From Solen grandis (Eukaryota > Mollusca > Bivalvia > Adapedonta > Solenidae): a DNA stretch of 64,000 bases. The DNA lies in assembly GCA_021229015.1 (NCBI GenBank), contig CM037783.1, forward strand, positions 7,573,324-7,637,323. Direction: 5' to 3'. This document shows, piece by piece, positions 47,890-59,069 of this stretch (position 1 is its first letter; every line of letters begins with the position of its first letter). Under the pieces are notes generated by a model. It saw only the letters and a list, made by a program, of their open reading frames with translations, did no database searches and was not told the DNA's origin. A program made the translations under genes and the position numbers.

Positions 47890-50100
47890 TCATTTAATCT
47901 GTGTCTTCTTATTTAATTTCCCCGTCCTGTCATTTTATGTTACCTGATTATGTTTGTACAGTGTGCATGGTTTTTGTGATTGCAGAGTGAGTGAGTGAGA
48001 TTTTAATCCTTATATATGTTAATTTCCCTTCTGCCCTGTCACTCCGGCATCATACTTCCTCAAAGTTAGACTCTATATATTCTACATCATAATTATCATA
48101 GTTTTCAAGTTTATCAAGTTTTAGCGCTGGAAAGTGTTTAAAGTTAAAATCTATGATGTTATGTTATTTCAACGCGTTTGCTATTTTTAATGATCAAGTA
48201 AATACTGCCTGAATCCATTTCATTTGTATTTATTATTGTTTAAATCTGTTTTCAGGTCCTCTTAATGTATTACATGTATTCAGTATTATTATAAATGTAT
48301 GAAAAACGGAACCAAGGAGTTGTTATCCGAGATCCCGCTACGGTTACGAAGATGATACATGTATAAGAGGAAATTCTAACACGGTTCGTTTTTCCTTTCT
48401 ATGCAGAAAGTGTTAAATTCGCAACAAAAGACATTTCTCAGCGCGTGCTTACGTGAATTATTGCCATTACATTTTACTACCCCGTAAAATGGACGGTTCC
48501 TAAACTGTCAATCAAGTTTGTTTACATAAACCGTCTTATCCAACCAGTGTAAGTTTGAAGCACGTGGAGCACACGTGAAGAAAATGCGGCACCGGCCTAA
48601 CATGTAAGCAGGCTTGAGAAGTATTATCAGCCCTTTATCTCTCTACTTCTGAAATATACTAATGACGTTTTCAAGATTCAATGATTGTTAAACAAGAATG
48701 TAAACAATTGGATTTTTGTCAAGAATAGAATCAACCATGTATTCAATTACCGCAAACAATTGTAAACGTAGTATACCCTAGCCAAACAGGGCTTACCTCT
48801 TGCCTGTCAATCTAACTATTTTTTTAAATACGAAAAATAACAATGTATGCCTATTTCAAGCCACGTTTTGCAAAAGTAAGCTAATGTTTCTGTAATGAAA
48901 TCCTGTTAGATATTTTACTTCTTCAAAGCAAATAAAGCAGAGCCTAATGAGAGGGCTTTTATACATATATCACTATGTGCTCCTCTGTGTGTGTGTGTGT
49001 GTGTGTTAAATAAAAATAAAATTTGTTTCAAATATCTGTCGCGAATCTTCGTGTTGTACGGACAGCATTTCATACTTTATTTGATTCAAGAGTTTATATA
49101 CAGCTTATATGATTTTTGTTTATTTTCAATTACTCTAAAATGAGATATATTTTAAATGTTTTTGTATATATAATAATTTATTATTCTAAACACGATATTC
49201 TCTGTGTGCATGATTTATGGTGAATCACAATTTATGTCATTATATACGTTTTGCTCCGTTGTCTTTTGGCGGGAAAAATGCAGTAATAAATTTATGTTAT
49301 TTTACCATGTAAAACATCCAAATCATGATGTTTTAAAAGAAATATTAATAGACGTCCTATGTTTTAGGTTGGGAATGGAGATAATATGATTTAGGATGGA
49401 GCTATATTCTGTTATTTGAAAAAGTTTGATTAAAGTTCTGGTATTATGGGAACGGTGTTTCTTCCATTTTCAATGTGCAATGTGAATTGATGAACTGAAA
49501 AGGTTTTCGCCATATACATATGTATATTGTTGTTTTCAGTTTTATACTTCCCTATCTCATAATGTCTAAATATAAAACAACAACGATACTAAGTTCTACT
49601 AACAGCAGCATTTATCTTAACCATTTTGTCACGTGATATTTGGCGGGTATATTCAGAATGATTTGGCATGCAGACAGGAAGGCATATATATTTTTCATAA
49701 GACCGAGATATTATTTCTGATGTTTCTCAGGTAATCATGATTAAATATATTTTGGTATACATGAAACTACTCTATATACCTCTTTTTATTGTATGTAACT
49801 TTAATTGTAATTTCTCAAACATATTTCGTATCGCGCTCGCTGAGCCATATCTATATATGTAATTGCAATGTGTTCATTTGGGGTTTACATGAAAGAGGTT
49901 TGTGTTTACATGTTAAATACATGCAAAACAATCAGGATAGTTAACGTTTAAATTATATTTATTTTCGTAAATTTATGATTTATGTTCATGTTGATACCAT
50001 TTAATTATGATTATGATTACAAACACGAGTTATGAGTATAAACCTGATATTTGTTATTCTCGTTTTATGTTTTCAGATTTTTAATACATCTTACAACATT
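47890..50100. other. AT-rich stretch, no gene recognised
   Basis: No supported exon. A (GT)n run of about 20 bases is at 48985-49004. At about 48555 an imperfect palindrome (CACGTGGAGCACACGTG) stands out. Confidence 0.4.
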
Positions 50101-50105
50101 TCATT

Positions 50106-50143
<38 letters not shown>

Positions 50144-50179
50144 TAATACTGACATATGTGTGTGTGGGGGGGGGGGGGG
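50101..50179. repeat. (TCA)n microsatellite and 14-G run
   Basis: About 13 trinucleotide units occupy 50105-50143, and 50166-50179 is an uninterrupted G run. Confidence 0.9.
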
Positions 50180-50249
50180 AACAGGAAGAGTTTTAAGTCT
50201 TATTTATTTTACGTAGATTTCGAAATAAATTCTCATAACTAATATTACT

Positions 50250-50440
50250 CTCGATGGCTCTGATGGCCGCATGTGTGGTCATTATTGTGAGAGGAGCCCG
50301 GAGAACCCAGACAAAACCCATGTGTCTGGACGGGAGACCACCGTGCTCTCTGACGTACGTGACAAGGTATTGAACCCGGGACGCATTGATGAGAGGTGAA
50401 GTGCTTTACCACTACGCTAAACAGGCTCCCGAGAGACAGA
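50250..50440 (-). mobile_element. tRNA-derived SINE
   Basis: In reverse, the head reads GGGAGCCTGTTTAGCGTAGTGGTAAAGC (A-box-like) and then CCGGGTTCAATACC (B-box-like). The body includes CTCCCGTCCAGACACATGGG. A different SINE family from the (CAA)n-tailed one. Confidence 0.6.
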
Positions 50441-50473
50441 GAGAGATAGAGGGGGAGACATCGGTTTTCTATG

Positions 50474-51695
50474 ACAAGAGGGCCAAGATGGCACTGAATC
50501 GCTCACCTGAGAAACATTGCATTCATTGCCAATTATTGTATTAGGAGTCATACCGAATACATAATCCATTCAGAAGTACAGCAAGATCATCTAAATTCAC
50601 CGCAAAAACTGTACCTGCCATCTAAATTTTGAAGGCCATAGCTCTAATAAGTCAAAGTAACTTATAAAATCAAGTGACCCCAGGGTCAATTTTGACACCA
50701 GGGCCATGATTTGAACAGAGTGGTTGAGGTCCACTAGTAAATATATTAAATCCAGGCTTTGTGGTTTTTGACAAGAAGATTTTTTAGGGTTTTCCTATAC
50801 AAGTCTATATAAAATCAAATGGCCCCCTATGGTGGGGCCAATTTTGACCCCAGGGCCATAATTTAAACAAGTTTTGTAAATATTCACCAGGTCATGTAAC
50901 ACACCAACTATCTCAACTCTACGCCTTGTGGTTTTTGACAAGAAATTCATTTTAGTTTTTCCTACATAAGTCTATAAAGAATCAACTGAACCTAAGGGCG
51001 GGGCCAATTTTGACCCCAGGGCCAAGATTTGAACAAACTTGGTAGAGGTCTACTATGCCATTTTATTCTCTAAATATCTAAACTCTAGGCCTTGTGTTTT
51101 CTGACAAGATTTTTCTAGTTTTCCTAAATAAGTCTATGTAGAATCAACTGACCCTAAAGGCAGGGCCAATTTTGAAAAAAAAAGCCATGTTTTGGACACA
51201 CTTGGTAGAGATCTACTAGGCCATGTTACACATCAAATACCTAAGCTCCAGGCCTCGTGGTTTCTGAAAAGAAGATTTTTCTAGTTTTTCCTAGGTAATT
51301 CTATGTAAAATCAAGTGACCCCTGGGGCTGGGCCAATTTTGACTCCAGGGCCAAAATTTGAACAACCTTGGTAGAGGTCTATAAGACAATGCCACACAAC
51401 AATTATCTAAGCTCTAAGCCCTGCGGTTTCGGATAAGATTTCACTTTAAAATGTATTTTTAGCTCCTGTGACCCAGATATGCAACAGACCGGAACCATTT
51501 GAATAACTTTGGTAGAGCTTTATGCAAGGAACATCACAGGCAATTTTCATCCAATTTGACCCCGTGGTTTAGGAGGAGGTGTCTTTTAAAGAAAATTGTT
51601 GACGCCGGACGTACGCACGCACGCACGGACGATGATGGACAAAAGGGGATCAAAATTGTTCACCATGAGCACGTTGTGCTCAGGTGAGCTAAAAA
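50474..51695 (-). mobile_element. pearl-like element, shared-end family (reverse)
   Basis: Starts ACAAGAGGGCCAAGATGGCACTGAATCGCTCACCTGAG and ends GAGCACGTTGTGCTCAGGTGAGCTAAAA, matching the element at 41563-42920 throughout. The core holds about five units marked by ATCAAnTGnCCC (near 50672, 50815, 50981, 51141 and 51309), mostly 160-168 bases apart. An (ACGG)n-type run lies at 51606-51632. Confidence 0.75.
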
Positions 51696-51699
51696 AGCC

Positions 51700-52385
51700 T
51701 CTAGTTTGGTAGTTTTTAAGACGGTTTTAATTTCACTAAATCACTAAATCAATCGTTTCTCGAGAAATAACTTCTACAAGAGTCCTTGTAATGGATTCAT
51801 ATGTAGTATACAAGTGTATATCACAATACAGGTCAAGTTTTGGTTTTGGTTATAAACCACTAATTTATGATCGACAGACTTATCTTCTTTTTCTTATTAC
51901 AGAATAAGGTATAGTTGAGATCATAACTAATCACATTTTTTCTCTACATTTATGGAATATCATCATCCATGATATTTGCAATAAAAACAAAACTGCTTCC
52001 CCATATAAGAACAGTAATTTATACACCGTCACGAATTTACATTCGGCATGCCTCAGCGTCGCCCTTGTTTTATGTAATATATCGGTTTGTATTGTTTATA
52101 ATTCAATGTATGCGGTATGCGGACAAAATAATCATACCCTCGCAAACGATTATTTTCGGGGATATACTTGAAACACTGATTTGGTAGGTCGGTCTTGAAT
52201 TTCTTTCATACTTTTGTCATAAGCAAGCTATCTTAAATTTATTTAAATCCATACTTCCATACCGGGATGTGTGTGTGTGGGGGGGGGTACAAGTCACCTC
52301 TGTGGCAATTCTAGTTTACAATATTAATGTTGGGATCAAGAGATATATAATCGTGGGTTGTTTCATCTAAATACTACCTGAAATA
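51700..52385. other. unassigned AT-rich stretch
   Basis: No gene supported. A GT-rich run ending in eight or nine G bases lies at 52268-52287. Confidence 0.4.
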
Positions 52386-52388
52386 CAG

Positions 52389-52545
52389 GTGAGGAAGTCT
52401 TCCAGCTGGCTTGCGGTAGGTCGGTGGTTCTACCCGGGTACCTCTGTGTACTCGGGGTCTTCCTCCACCTGTAATTAGCTGGACGTCGCTATATGATTGA
52501 AATACTATCGCAGTGACGGTAAACCCCAATACAACAACAACAACA
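52389..52545 (+). mobile_element. 5'-truncated SINE with (CAA)n tail
   Basis: Nearly identical to the 3' two-thirds of the SINE at 44376-44617 (GCTTGCGGTAGGTCGGTGG through ACAACAACAACAAC). The tRNA head is missing. Confidence 0.8.
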
Positions 52546-52559
52546 GATTTATTTTCATG

Positions 52560-52690
52560 GGAACCTAAATGTACGAACATCCCTAATCGAATCTAGATTA
52601 GATGGTAAAGGCCAGGTTTGGTTGCGGTCGATATACATGGATGTATGGCTTTTGAATGATCAGAAAGGTTTATTTTATGTCAGGTTTAGT
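52560..52690. repeat. diverged copy of the end of the 60.9/63.1-kb repeat
   Basis: GGGAACCTAAAT, AATCGAATCTAGAT, GGTTTGGTTGCGGTCGATAT and CAGAAAGGTTTAT appear in the same order and spacing as at 61710-61830. The repeat is therefore a dispersed family and not only a local duplication. Confidence 0.55.
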
Positions 52691-53458
52691 ACTGAATGCA
52701 CCACCCCCAATCCACCCGGTAATTTCCGTCGACGCTCATGAAAAAACTTAGTGCTTACCTTTTAAAAAAAAGTTCTAGTTTGAAATTTATTGATAGACTC
52801 TTTTTCCTCGATATATACTCAATGTGATTTTATAATCCCTTTCATGTGTCAGGTCCATTCCGCCTTACTTGCAGACTTAGTTATGACATTTAAATACTGT
52901 TATAGGCATATTTTTATGCTCCATACATCTTTGGCACTTGATATTATACTTGTAAATTGAGATATTATAAACACGTATAACTCTTGTATTGTGATATTTA
53001 TTACAATAAACAGTATGAAGGAAAGTCATTTTCGCTTTTTTAGCATCCTTGATTACCATTGAGAAATAAAAATTAAACCCCGAATTCGCAAATTTATTCA
53101 TATACATAAAACTAAAGTGGTTCATAGAAAAGAAAATAAACTTTAAAAATCGAAACACTAGGTGATTATTTTTTCTTAAACTGTGTATGATGTGTAGGTT
53201 TTATTCTCAGCAGTCGATTCATAGACAGTACCATCGCTTTCTCGGCGTTACGGGTATCCATGTACAAAGAACATGAATAACTATGTTCTTTGTCGGATTG
53301 ATTAAATTGACATTATTAACATAACCACTATCCATTATTTAGTCTATGAATACTTTCTATGCTATACTTCACGTTGTTACTGTTCGTCAATGGAAAAATT
53401 CTTCAATCTGCGAATTTTCTCAGCTAGGGATGCTTTCAACTTCTTCTCTAAACGCTGT

Positions 53459-53496
53459 TTAGGTTGACAATATCTCGTACATGTTAGAATCTTCCC
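53459..53496 (-). CDS. receptor terminal exon with a tandem splice acceptor
   Basis: On the minus strand TATTTTTAG precedes GGGAAG, which itself ends in AG. Both acceptors keep the reading frame and differ by two residues. From the first, the tail ends REDSNMYEILST; from the second (exon 53459-53490) it ends NSNMYEILST, where the first residue is split across the junction. The TAA stop is at 53459-53461. The exon supplies YEIL, the second YxxL motif. A possible AATAAA signal lies at 53200-53205 on the plus strand (reverse). Confidence 0.55.
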
Positions 53497-56400
53497 CTAA
53501 AAATACAGAAGTTCAAATAATGTGACAATGAGAATGTATGTGTAACTCATTGGTTTCACTAGAAGTAGTAAATCTTATGTAATATCGAAGCTAGAAATTG
53601 GCAACAGTGTAATAATTATATTTCAATTCTCACTGTTGTACTAGATATTTGGTTGCCTCAATGATAGAGCAGAAATTATGAACACGGTCAGACAGATTTT
53701 GTTCACGCTATATTGTTGTGCATCAAATGTGTGTACAGTTACTTAATAAATTGGAGATGCCACCATATATTATGTATTACCGGTATATTTTTTTAATTAG
53801 TCAACATTAATTACTATAATATTTGTCTCAGCCTTTTAAAAGAGGTTTCAACTATTAAATTCGAAATATAATTGATAACTTCAAGCTTACTCTCGAATTT
53901 CAAACATTCATACGTTGCGCTAGTATCTACTCCAGTTTGCTCGTGTTCCTTTTTAATGTTCAGATTCCTTCCGTCACTTTCCACTGTTTCAATGGTGGGA
54001 CCTTCATTCGGCGAGTCAGCACTGCCACCTGTTAGAGCCATAGTATGGTACGAATTAGGGCTGAATGAGATACTCTGTGGCGAAACAGTATCACGGTATG
54101 GGACCATGAAAACGAGTATATATTTATTTATAAGTATGAATATTAGTAAAAATGAAAAAGTAACTGGTGTTGCACACAACACATGAGTCCCCTACTGGTG
54201 AGGTGCATATTTTTTCCGTTACCATAGCAACAAGAATTTTGGTCCGAGATTAAAAAGCAAGTAACGTGCAGAATCTCCATACTGCCATATCTCCATACTG
54301 CCATCTATTCATATGCTAGTTTCAAAATATTATCTTAAACGATTTTTAAGTTGTCGCGAGATCTAGATTTCCGGACATCCGGATGGACAGACAGACGGAG
54401 GGCAATCCTATAGTCCCCTCCGGTGTAAAATAGGGGACTAAAATACTTATGTCATTTATTAATGTCTCCTGAATCCGTACTCACACTTATATTCATATTA
54501 GTTCATATTCAGAGATGCTCGTAATGATGAAACTGTTTTAAGATACAAGAATTTAATAGCTAAAGCACGAACGTAAGAACTATTCTAAAATGAAATTCAA
54601 CGCGACCAAGAGAGGTAACTGTTGAGCTCTCGGCCTTAGGTGCACCTTCCAAAACTCTTGTGCGCGAGACTTTCATTGAGGCAAATATTAATGCCATAAA
54701 TACAATGTTTTGAACCAAGACAACCACAGGTCTGTATGCACCAATAAAACTATCCGCGGGGTGGAGCATCTGGGGAACACCAACATCAAAATGAATCAAT
54801 TTCTGTTCTTTAGTTTAAGATAGTATTAAGCAAATGTAGGTAGTCTCAAAAACAAACCTTCAGCAGCCTCTGAACATGTGATAAGGAATGTAAGGGGAGA
54901 GGAGAGATCGTTTGATTGATTTTACCTGAAAAATGTTGATTGATATACACATGTGCTGTGACCGGCAACCTTTTTTTGTTGATCCTATTGGAAAGTAATA
55001 GGAGAAATAAGTTATATGATTCCTTCGGTTACACTGTAATAACACGCCATAAACAAATGTTTCTGACCCTAGGCTAACCAATCCCAGAACTACATATTTG
55101 GGCTAAACCCTATGAACAAGGACGATATGTGCATTGTACCAGTACCATGTCCTGTGTCTGCTGTTTCTTTTCTTCTTTTTTTTTTATTGCTGCTATAGTG
55201 CTGCCACACTGCAGTATCACGCTGTAGACATGTGGCATGATACCACACCAGTCACATTATCCTGACACCGGGCAAACCAGTCCTGAAAGTAACCTTATAT
55301 GCTAAGCTCCAAGCAAGGGTGCTATATCAGTACCATATTTAAAACATTGGTCGTGGATCGAACCCACGACCTTTGGATTCTTGGGCGGCCGCTTTAATTA
55401 TTTGGCCAACAGGACCGGTTCAGTGTACATGTATGTTGCTTCCAGGAAATGAATCATGAAGTATGAAACTGTGTTATTTCATTACATATACTATCAATTC
55501 ATATTTCATTTTATTTTATTTTTCTTTAAATAAATGAAGCACCGTGGAATGATAAATGATATGTTAATTACCTTTTGCGCAGAAGGAATAGCAGACCACC
55601 TACTGTGATCACCAGTGCCACTACACTGATCGTTACTCCACCTATAATCCCACCTACATTACTCTCATCTCCTTTCGCGGACTTTTCAAGACTTCGACAA
55701 AACTCCATTGTTGACTTATTTTCAGATGTACAGTTGATATCGCATTTTTCTCCATAAACCCCTTCAGGGCAATCTTCGCATTTCGTACCGATGAAATTTT
55801 CAATACAATGTTCACAATGTCCCGTATTTTTATCACACGTACTATTCAAGCAATTTGAAGGACATACTATTTTGCAGTGTTTTCCATATTTACCATGCAC
55901 ACATTCTGAGCAAAACACGCCGGAGAAGTTTTCTTTGCAGCCAAAAGAGCATTTCCCAGTATATTGGTCGCATACAAGTGATTTACAGTTTTCAGAACAA
56001 TTCTGATTACAGCTGCCTCCATATTTTCCTTGTATACAACTTTCACACGATGAACCGTTGAAATTCCCGAAACACAGTGTACAATTTCCAGAAAACCTAT
56101 CACATTCTTCACAGTTCTTTATACAATCTCTTGTGCAGTGTGTCCCATACTTTCTAGGTACACACCGATTGCATTTATCGCCAAGGAAATTATTTTTACA
56201 GTTACAATGACCCGTATCTTTTTTACAAGTGACATCACATCCAAGACTGCAAATATTTTCACAAACGCGTCTCCATAGTGTCCCGATCTACAAGTTTCAC
56301 AAAAGCTATTATTGCAGGTTAAACATGTATCTGGGCATTTAACACACGCCCCAGATGTTACTAGTGCAGGCACCATATAACCTTCTTTACATTCATTACA

Positions 56401-58452
56401 GTTTTCTGGTGTTGAATTAAATGAGACGCAAGACTTGCAACCATCTGGACATGGTGTTTGACACTGGTATAAATCATCTGTAGAGTAAAATCCATCTGTA
56501 CAGTTTCTACAGTAACCACGGTTCCCATACACACTGAGATTTGTGAAAGCACGTGGATGGTCAGTACAAGAAGAACACTTCACTGGACATTGGTTGATAC
56601 ATCTTGGACCATGATAACCAATAATACATCCTTCTGAACAAACCCTATTGTTGTCACAGGTGGCATTCAAACAACATGGACACCCATCTACATTGGTACA
56701 TTTTATGTCATTTCGAGTACTTATTGCATTTTCACAACCTTAAAAATGAAACGTAAATTAATCATTTTAAAGTTAAAATGACAATGAATCTAGGATAACC
56801 CTTTCGAGTCATTTTCTATGAAAAAAGACTGAACAATTTCCTGTAATAGCAACGTAATGTATATATTCTTCATACGATGAACAATACCTCGGTCATGACG
56901 CTTTCCCGACAACCTCGATAAAAATACAAACCGCTTTCTCTTATCAGATATCGTTTTATGAATGCAAATATGTCAGAATAAAATTGATGATTTGATCAAT
57001 GCATTAGTCCATACAAAAACTGCACTTATAACATGGTCAAAACCGTAAAATTAGCATGTTATTTATTCTTAAAAAATATTTAAAAAAGAAATAATTTTCA
57101 AAAGTATTGCGATACAAAGAAGTACCTCAAAATACTTGTCTTATCATATGGACGGTGAAGAAAATAATTGTTTGTGTTCCTTGTCAAGAACTATTTACAA
57201 CCTTTCGATGAATGTGTAGATTCTCATGTAAACAACAAGTTTAAAAGTAGTTCCGATAAACCTGAATCATTCATACAATGAGATATAGATTGAATTTACT
57301 GAACAGAACAGGGCAGACATTTTATTAAGATTTATATTGTCAACGTACAAGATGTATAGCACATACAGTAGATTTGTGTTAGAACACAGTACTTATTCCA
57401 TCAAATAAAATCTCATATGAAATCATTTATCATGCCCTGTTGTACCAAGGTTGACTAAAGCATTTACAGCTTATACTGGTAATATACCATACGTTGCTTT
57501 AGGTTTAATTCGTTGTTGAGACATTATATGACTTTGTTCGATGGAGGTTCTTTTTTAAATGAATTACACAATTAAAATACATTACATACCTGCAGTATTT
57601 AGAACCACCATGAGTATTGTGATACAAAGCAGCAACTGAAAATACATCAAAATTTGACAAAGTTTAAATCTACTTAAATCAAGTTAATGTAAATATCAAT
57701 TGCATTGTACAAGAATTTAACTCTAAATACAACTTTATAAGGACCCATTATTACGTTGTTCTGATTAATTTCATGTCCACTTCACCGAAATGTTCGTGTG
57801 TTTATAAAGATTCCGTTAGCCGATTAGTTAAAGCGTCCTCTCTGTAATAGCGAGATCGAAGGTTTGTCCCCGGTCGTGACATATCAGTGTCGTTTAAGTT
57901 TTATGTGACTGTGTGTGGTATAATGCCACCTGACACCACAGTGAGACAGGGCGGAAGTACATTTCAATCAGATTAAGATGATCTGTTTTAAGAGAACAAT
58001 TGTAATGTCATATTATTGTACCAAACTATATTGGATTTTGAAACAACTGATTCTAAAATAATACATATATAACAGGTTGTAGTTGTAGTTGTATTAGGGT
58101 TTACCGTCGCTGCGATAGTATTTCAATCATATAGGGACGTCCAGCTAATTACAGGTGGAGGAAGACCCCGAGTACACAGAGGTACCCGGGTAGAACCACC
58201 GACCTACCGCAAGCCATCTGGATGGCTTCCTCACATGAAAAATCCGAAGTCCCTGTCGGGATTCGAACCCACAGCGTTGAGGGGCTAAGAGATTTGTAAC
58301 CGCTCGGCCACGGCGGTCCCACATATATAACAGGTATAAATACCAATGATGAATAAAACATGTATTACATAAACCAGTCCTTAAGAAGTACAAATAGTAA
58401 TCGCCATACCTACCTTAATGTCCAACATCATTTTCCCCAAAAGGTAGTCCAT
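53459..58452 (-). CDS. EGF-repeat type I membrane receptor, MEGF/Draper-like, with ITAM-like tail
   Basis: Five minus-strand exons join in phase: 58414-58452 and 57590-57635 (signal peptide, hydrophobic core LLLCITILMVVL), 55572-56738 (all extracellular repeats and the membrane helix), 53891-54060 and 53459-53496 (tail). The product is about 486 residues. Residues 30-380 are Cys-rich EGF/laminin-type repeats of the G-x-Y/H-G-x-x-C form (for example CVHGKYGKHCKIVCPSNC). The helix is GGIIGGVTISVVALVITVGG followed by LLFLLRKR. The tail is acidic and ends with YECL and YEIL, an ITAM-like pair as in Draper and other phagocytic EGF receptors, which signal through Syk-type kinases. An alternative start is the ATG at 57647 (MYFQ then the same core). 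One frameshift near 56265 breaks exon 3 in this assembly. A role in binding particles or dying cells is inference from the family. Confidence 0.72.
54185..54441. mobile_element. small MITE in receptor intron 3
   Basis: AGTCCCCTA at the left end and TAGGGGACT at the right end are inverted repeats about 257 bases apart. A CGGAnGGACAGACAGACGG stretch near 54378 recalls the (ACGG)n of pearl-like elements. Confidence 0.5.
55020..55430 (-). mobile_element. two V-SINE-like copies in receptor intron 3
   Basis: At 55190-55430 (reverse) the tRNA head is GGTCCTGTTGGCCAAATAATTAAAGC with B box GGGTTCGATCC, and the core is CACTGCAGTATCACGCTGTAGACATGTGGC. An older copy at about 55025-55135 keeps only a blurred core (CACTGTAATAACACGCCATAAACA). 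Confidence 0.6.
55572..56738 (-). CDS. receptor exon 3: EGF-like repeats and membrane helix, one frameshift
   Basis: This exon has an acceptor at TTTTTAAG and a donor at AAAAG|GTAATT. The frame is open from 56738 to about 56265, then again in another frame from about 56260 to 55572. The shift occurs at a CAAACGCGTCTCC stretch (plus strand), in a repeat starting GHYGDA and resuming CENICSLGC. The exon is 1,167 bases; with the 2-base and 2-base phase ends it misses a multiple of three by one, matching a single lost base (or two extra). Because the rest, both flanking exons and the splice sites are intact, a sequencing or assembly error is as likely as a recent pseudogene. Confidence 0.75.
56739..57589 (-). 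other. receptor intron 2
   Basis: AT-rich, with no additional exon recognised. The part nearest exon 2 (57490-57589) is still alignable with 43150-43251. Confidence 0.5.
57805..57975 (+). mobile_element. tRNA-derived SINE, same insertion as 43430-43660
   Basis: Head with CCGATTAGTTAAAGCG and a degraded B box (AGGTTTGTCCC). The body retains GTGTGTGGTATAATGCCACC and the end TACATTTCAATCA. The shared insertion site dates it before the local duplication. Confidence 0.5.
58077..58320 (-). mobile_element. full-length tRNA-derived SINE with 14-bp target duplication
   Basis: In reverse it starts GGGACCGCCGTGGCCGAGCGG (intact A box), has GTGGGTTCGAATCCC (B box), then the GGTAGGTCGGTGG body, and ends in a CAACTACAACTACAAC tail. 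ACATATATAACAGG flanks both sides (58063-58076 and 58321-58334). The matching place in the duplicated copy (about 43729-43745) is empty, so this copy inserted after the duplication. Confidence 0.88.
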
Positions 58453-58732
58453 GTCTTGTGTCTGGTGTATAGCTATGTATACTGAAGTTATTGCGCATTT
58501 TCTTATCGTGTTATTCATGAATGTGAATGCAGTTAAAGTTCATTCTAGAGCAGATCAGACCAGGAAGTTTCTATCTAAACGAAGACAGTCGTGGAACGTT
58601 TTATGAGAGCTATCAAACATGTTTTAAATACTAATTCATAACTCCATTGTCCATATATTCACCTATAGGTACACATGCCCCCAATATGAAATTGCTTTGG
58701 GTATAAAATAACGGCATATCAGTCATTTAAAA

Positions 58733-58922
58733 TGGGGCTTCACCGCGATATCATGCCGTAAACAGGAGGTATGATACTTCACCCATTCGCATTATCATAT
58801 TATATGCTAAGGGGAGTATAACGGCAACATTTGTAACGCCTTTGGTGTAATATGGTTGGAGATTGAAACCACGCCCTTTGGGTAATAACGCATGGACTTT
58901 ACTACTCGATCATAGGGACCGG
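58733..58922 (-). mobile_element. diverged V-SINE-like copy
   Basis: Core CACCGCGATATCATGCCGTAAACAGG and a decayed tRNA head at the right end in reverse. Counterpart of 45010-45195. Confidence 0.5.
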
Positions 58923-59069
58923 TGTAAAATTTCCTTAATATATTCAACTTGAATAATGAGCTTTTATTTCTTCAATCGTTTGATATAATGTCCTCATAAT
59001 TAAAGAAGAATGTAGTCTTGCGCATACAGATAGGTGCACAATGCATATTCGTTACAAAGAAGGTGTTTT

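Noticed and set aside
54560..54799. 79-residue minus-strand frame in receptor intron 3 as an additional tail exon
   Set aside because: It has a hydrophobic stretch unsuited to a cytoplasmic tail. The phase-correct acceptor (GTTCCCCAG) reads a different frame with no resemblance to receptor tails. Skipping it gives a clean phase-consistent join.
44376..58320. Apparent tRNA genes with A and B boxes (44380, 44650, 50380, 55360, 58270)
   Set aside because: Each is followed by a repeated SINE body, most have arm mismatches or insertions, and several recur in the window. They are SINE heads.
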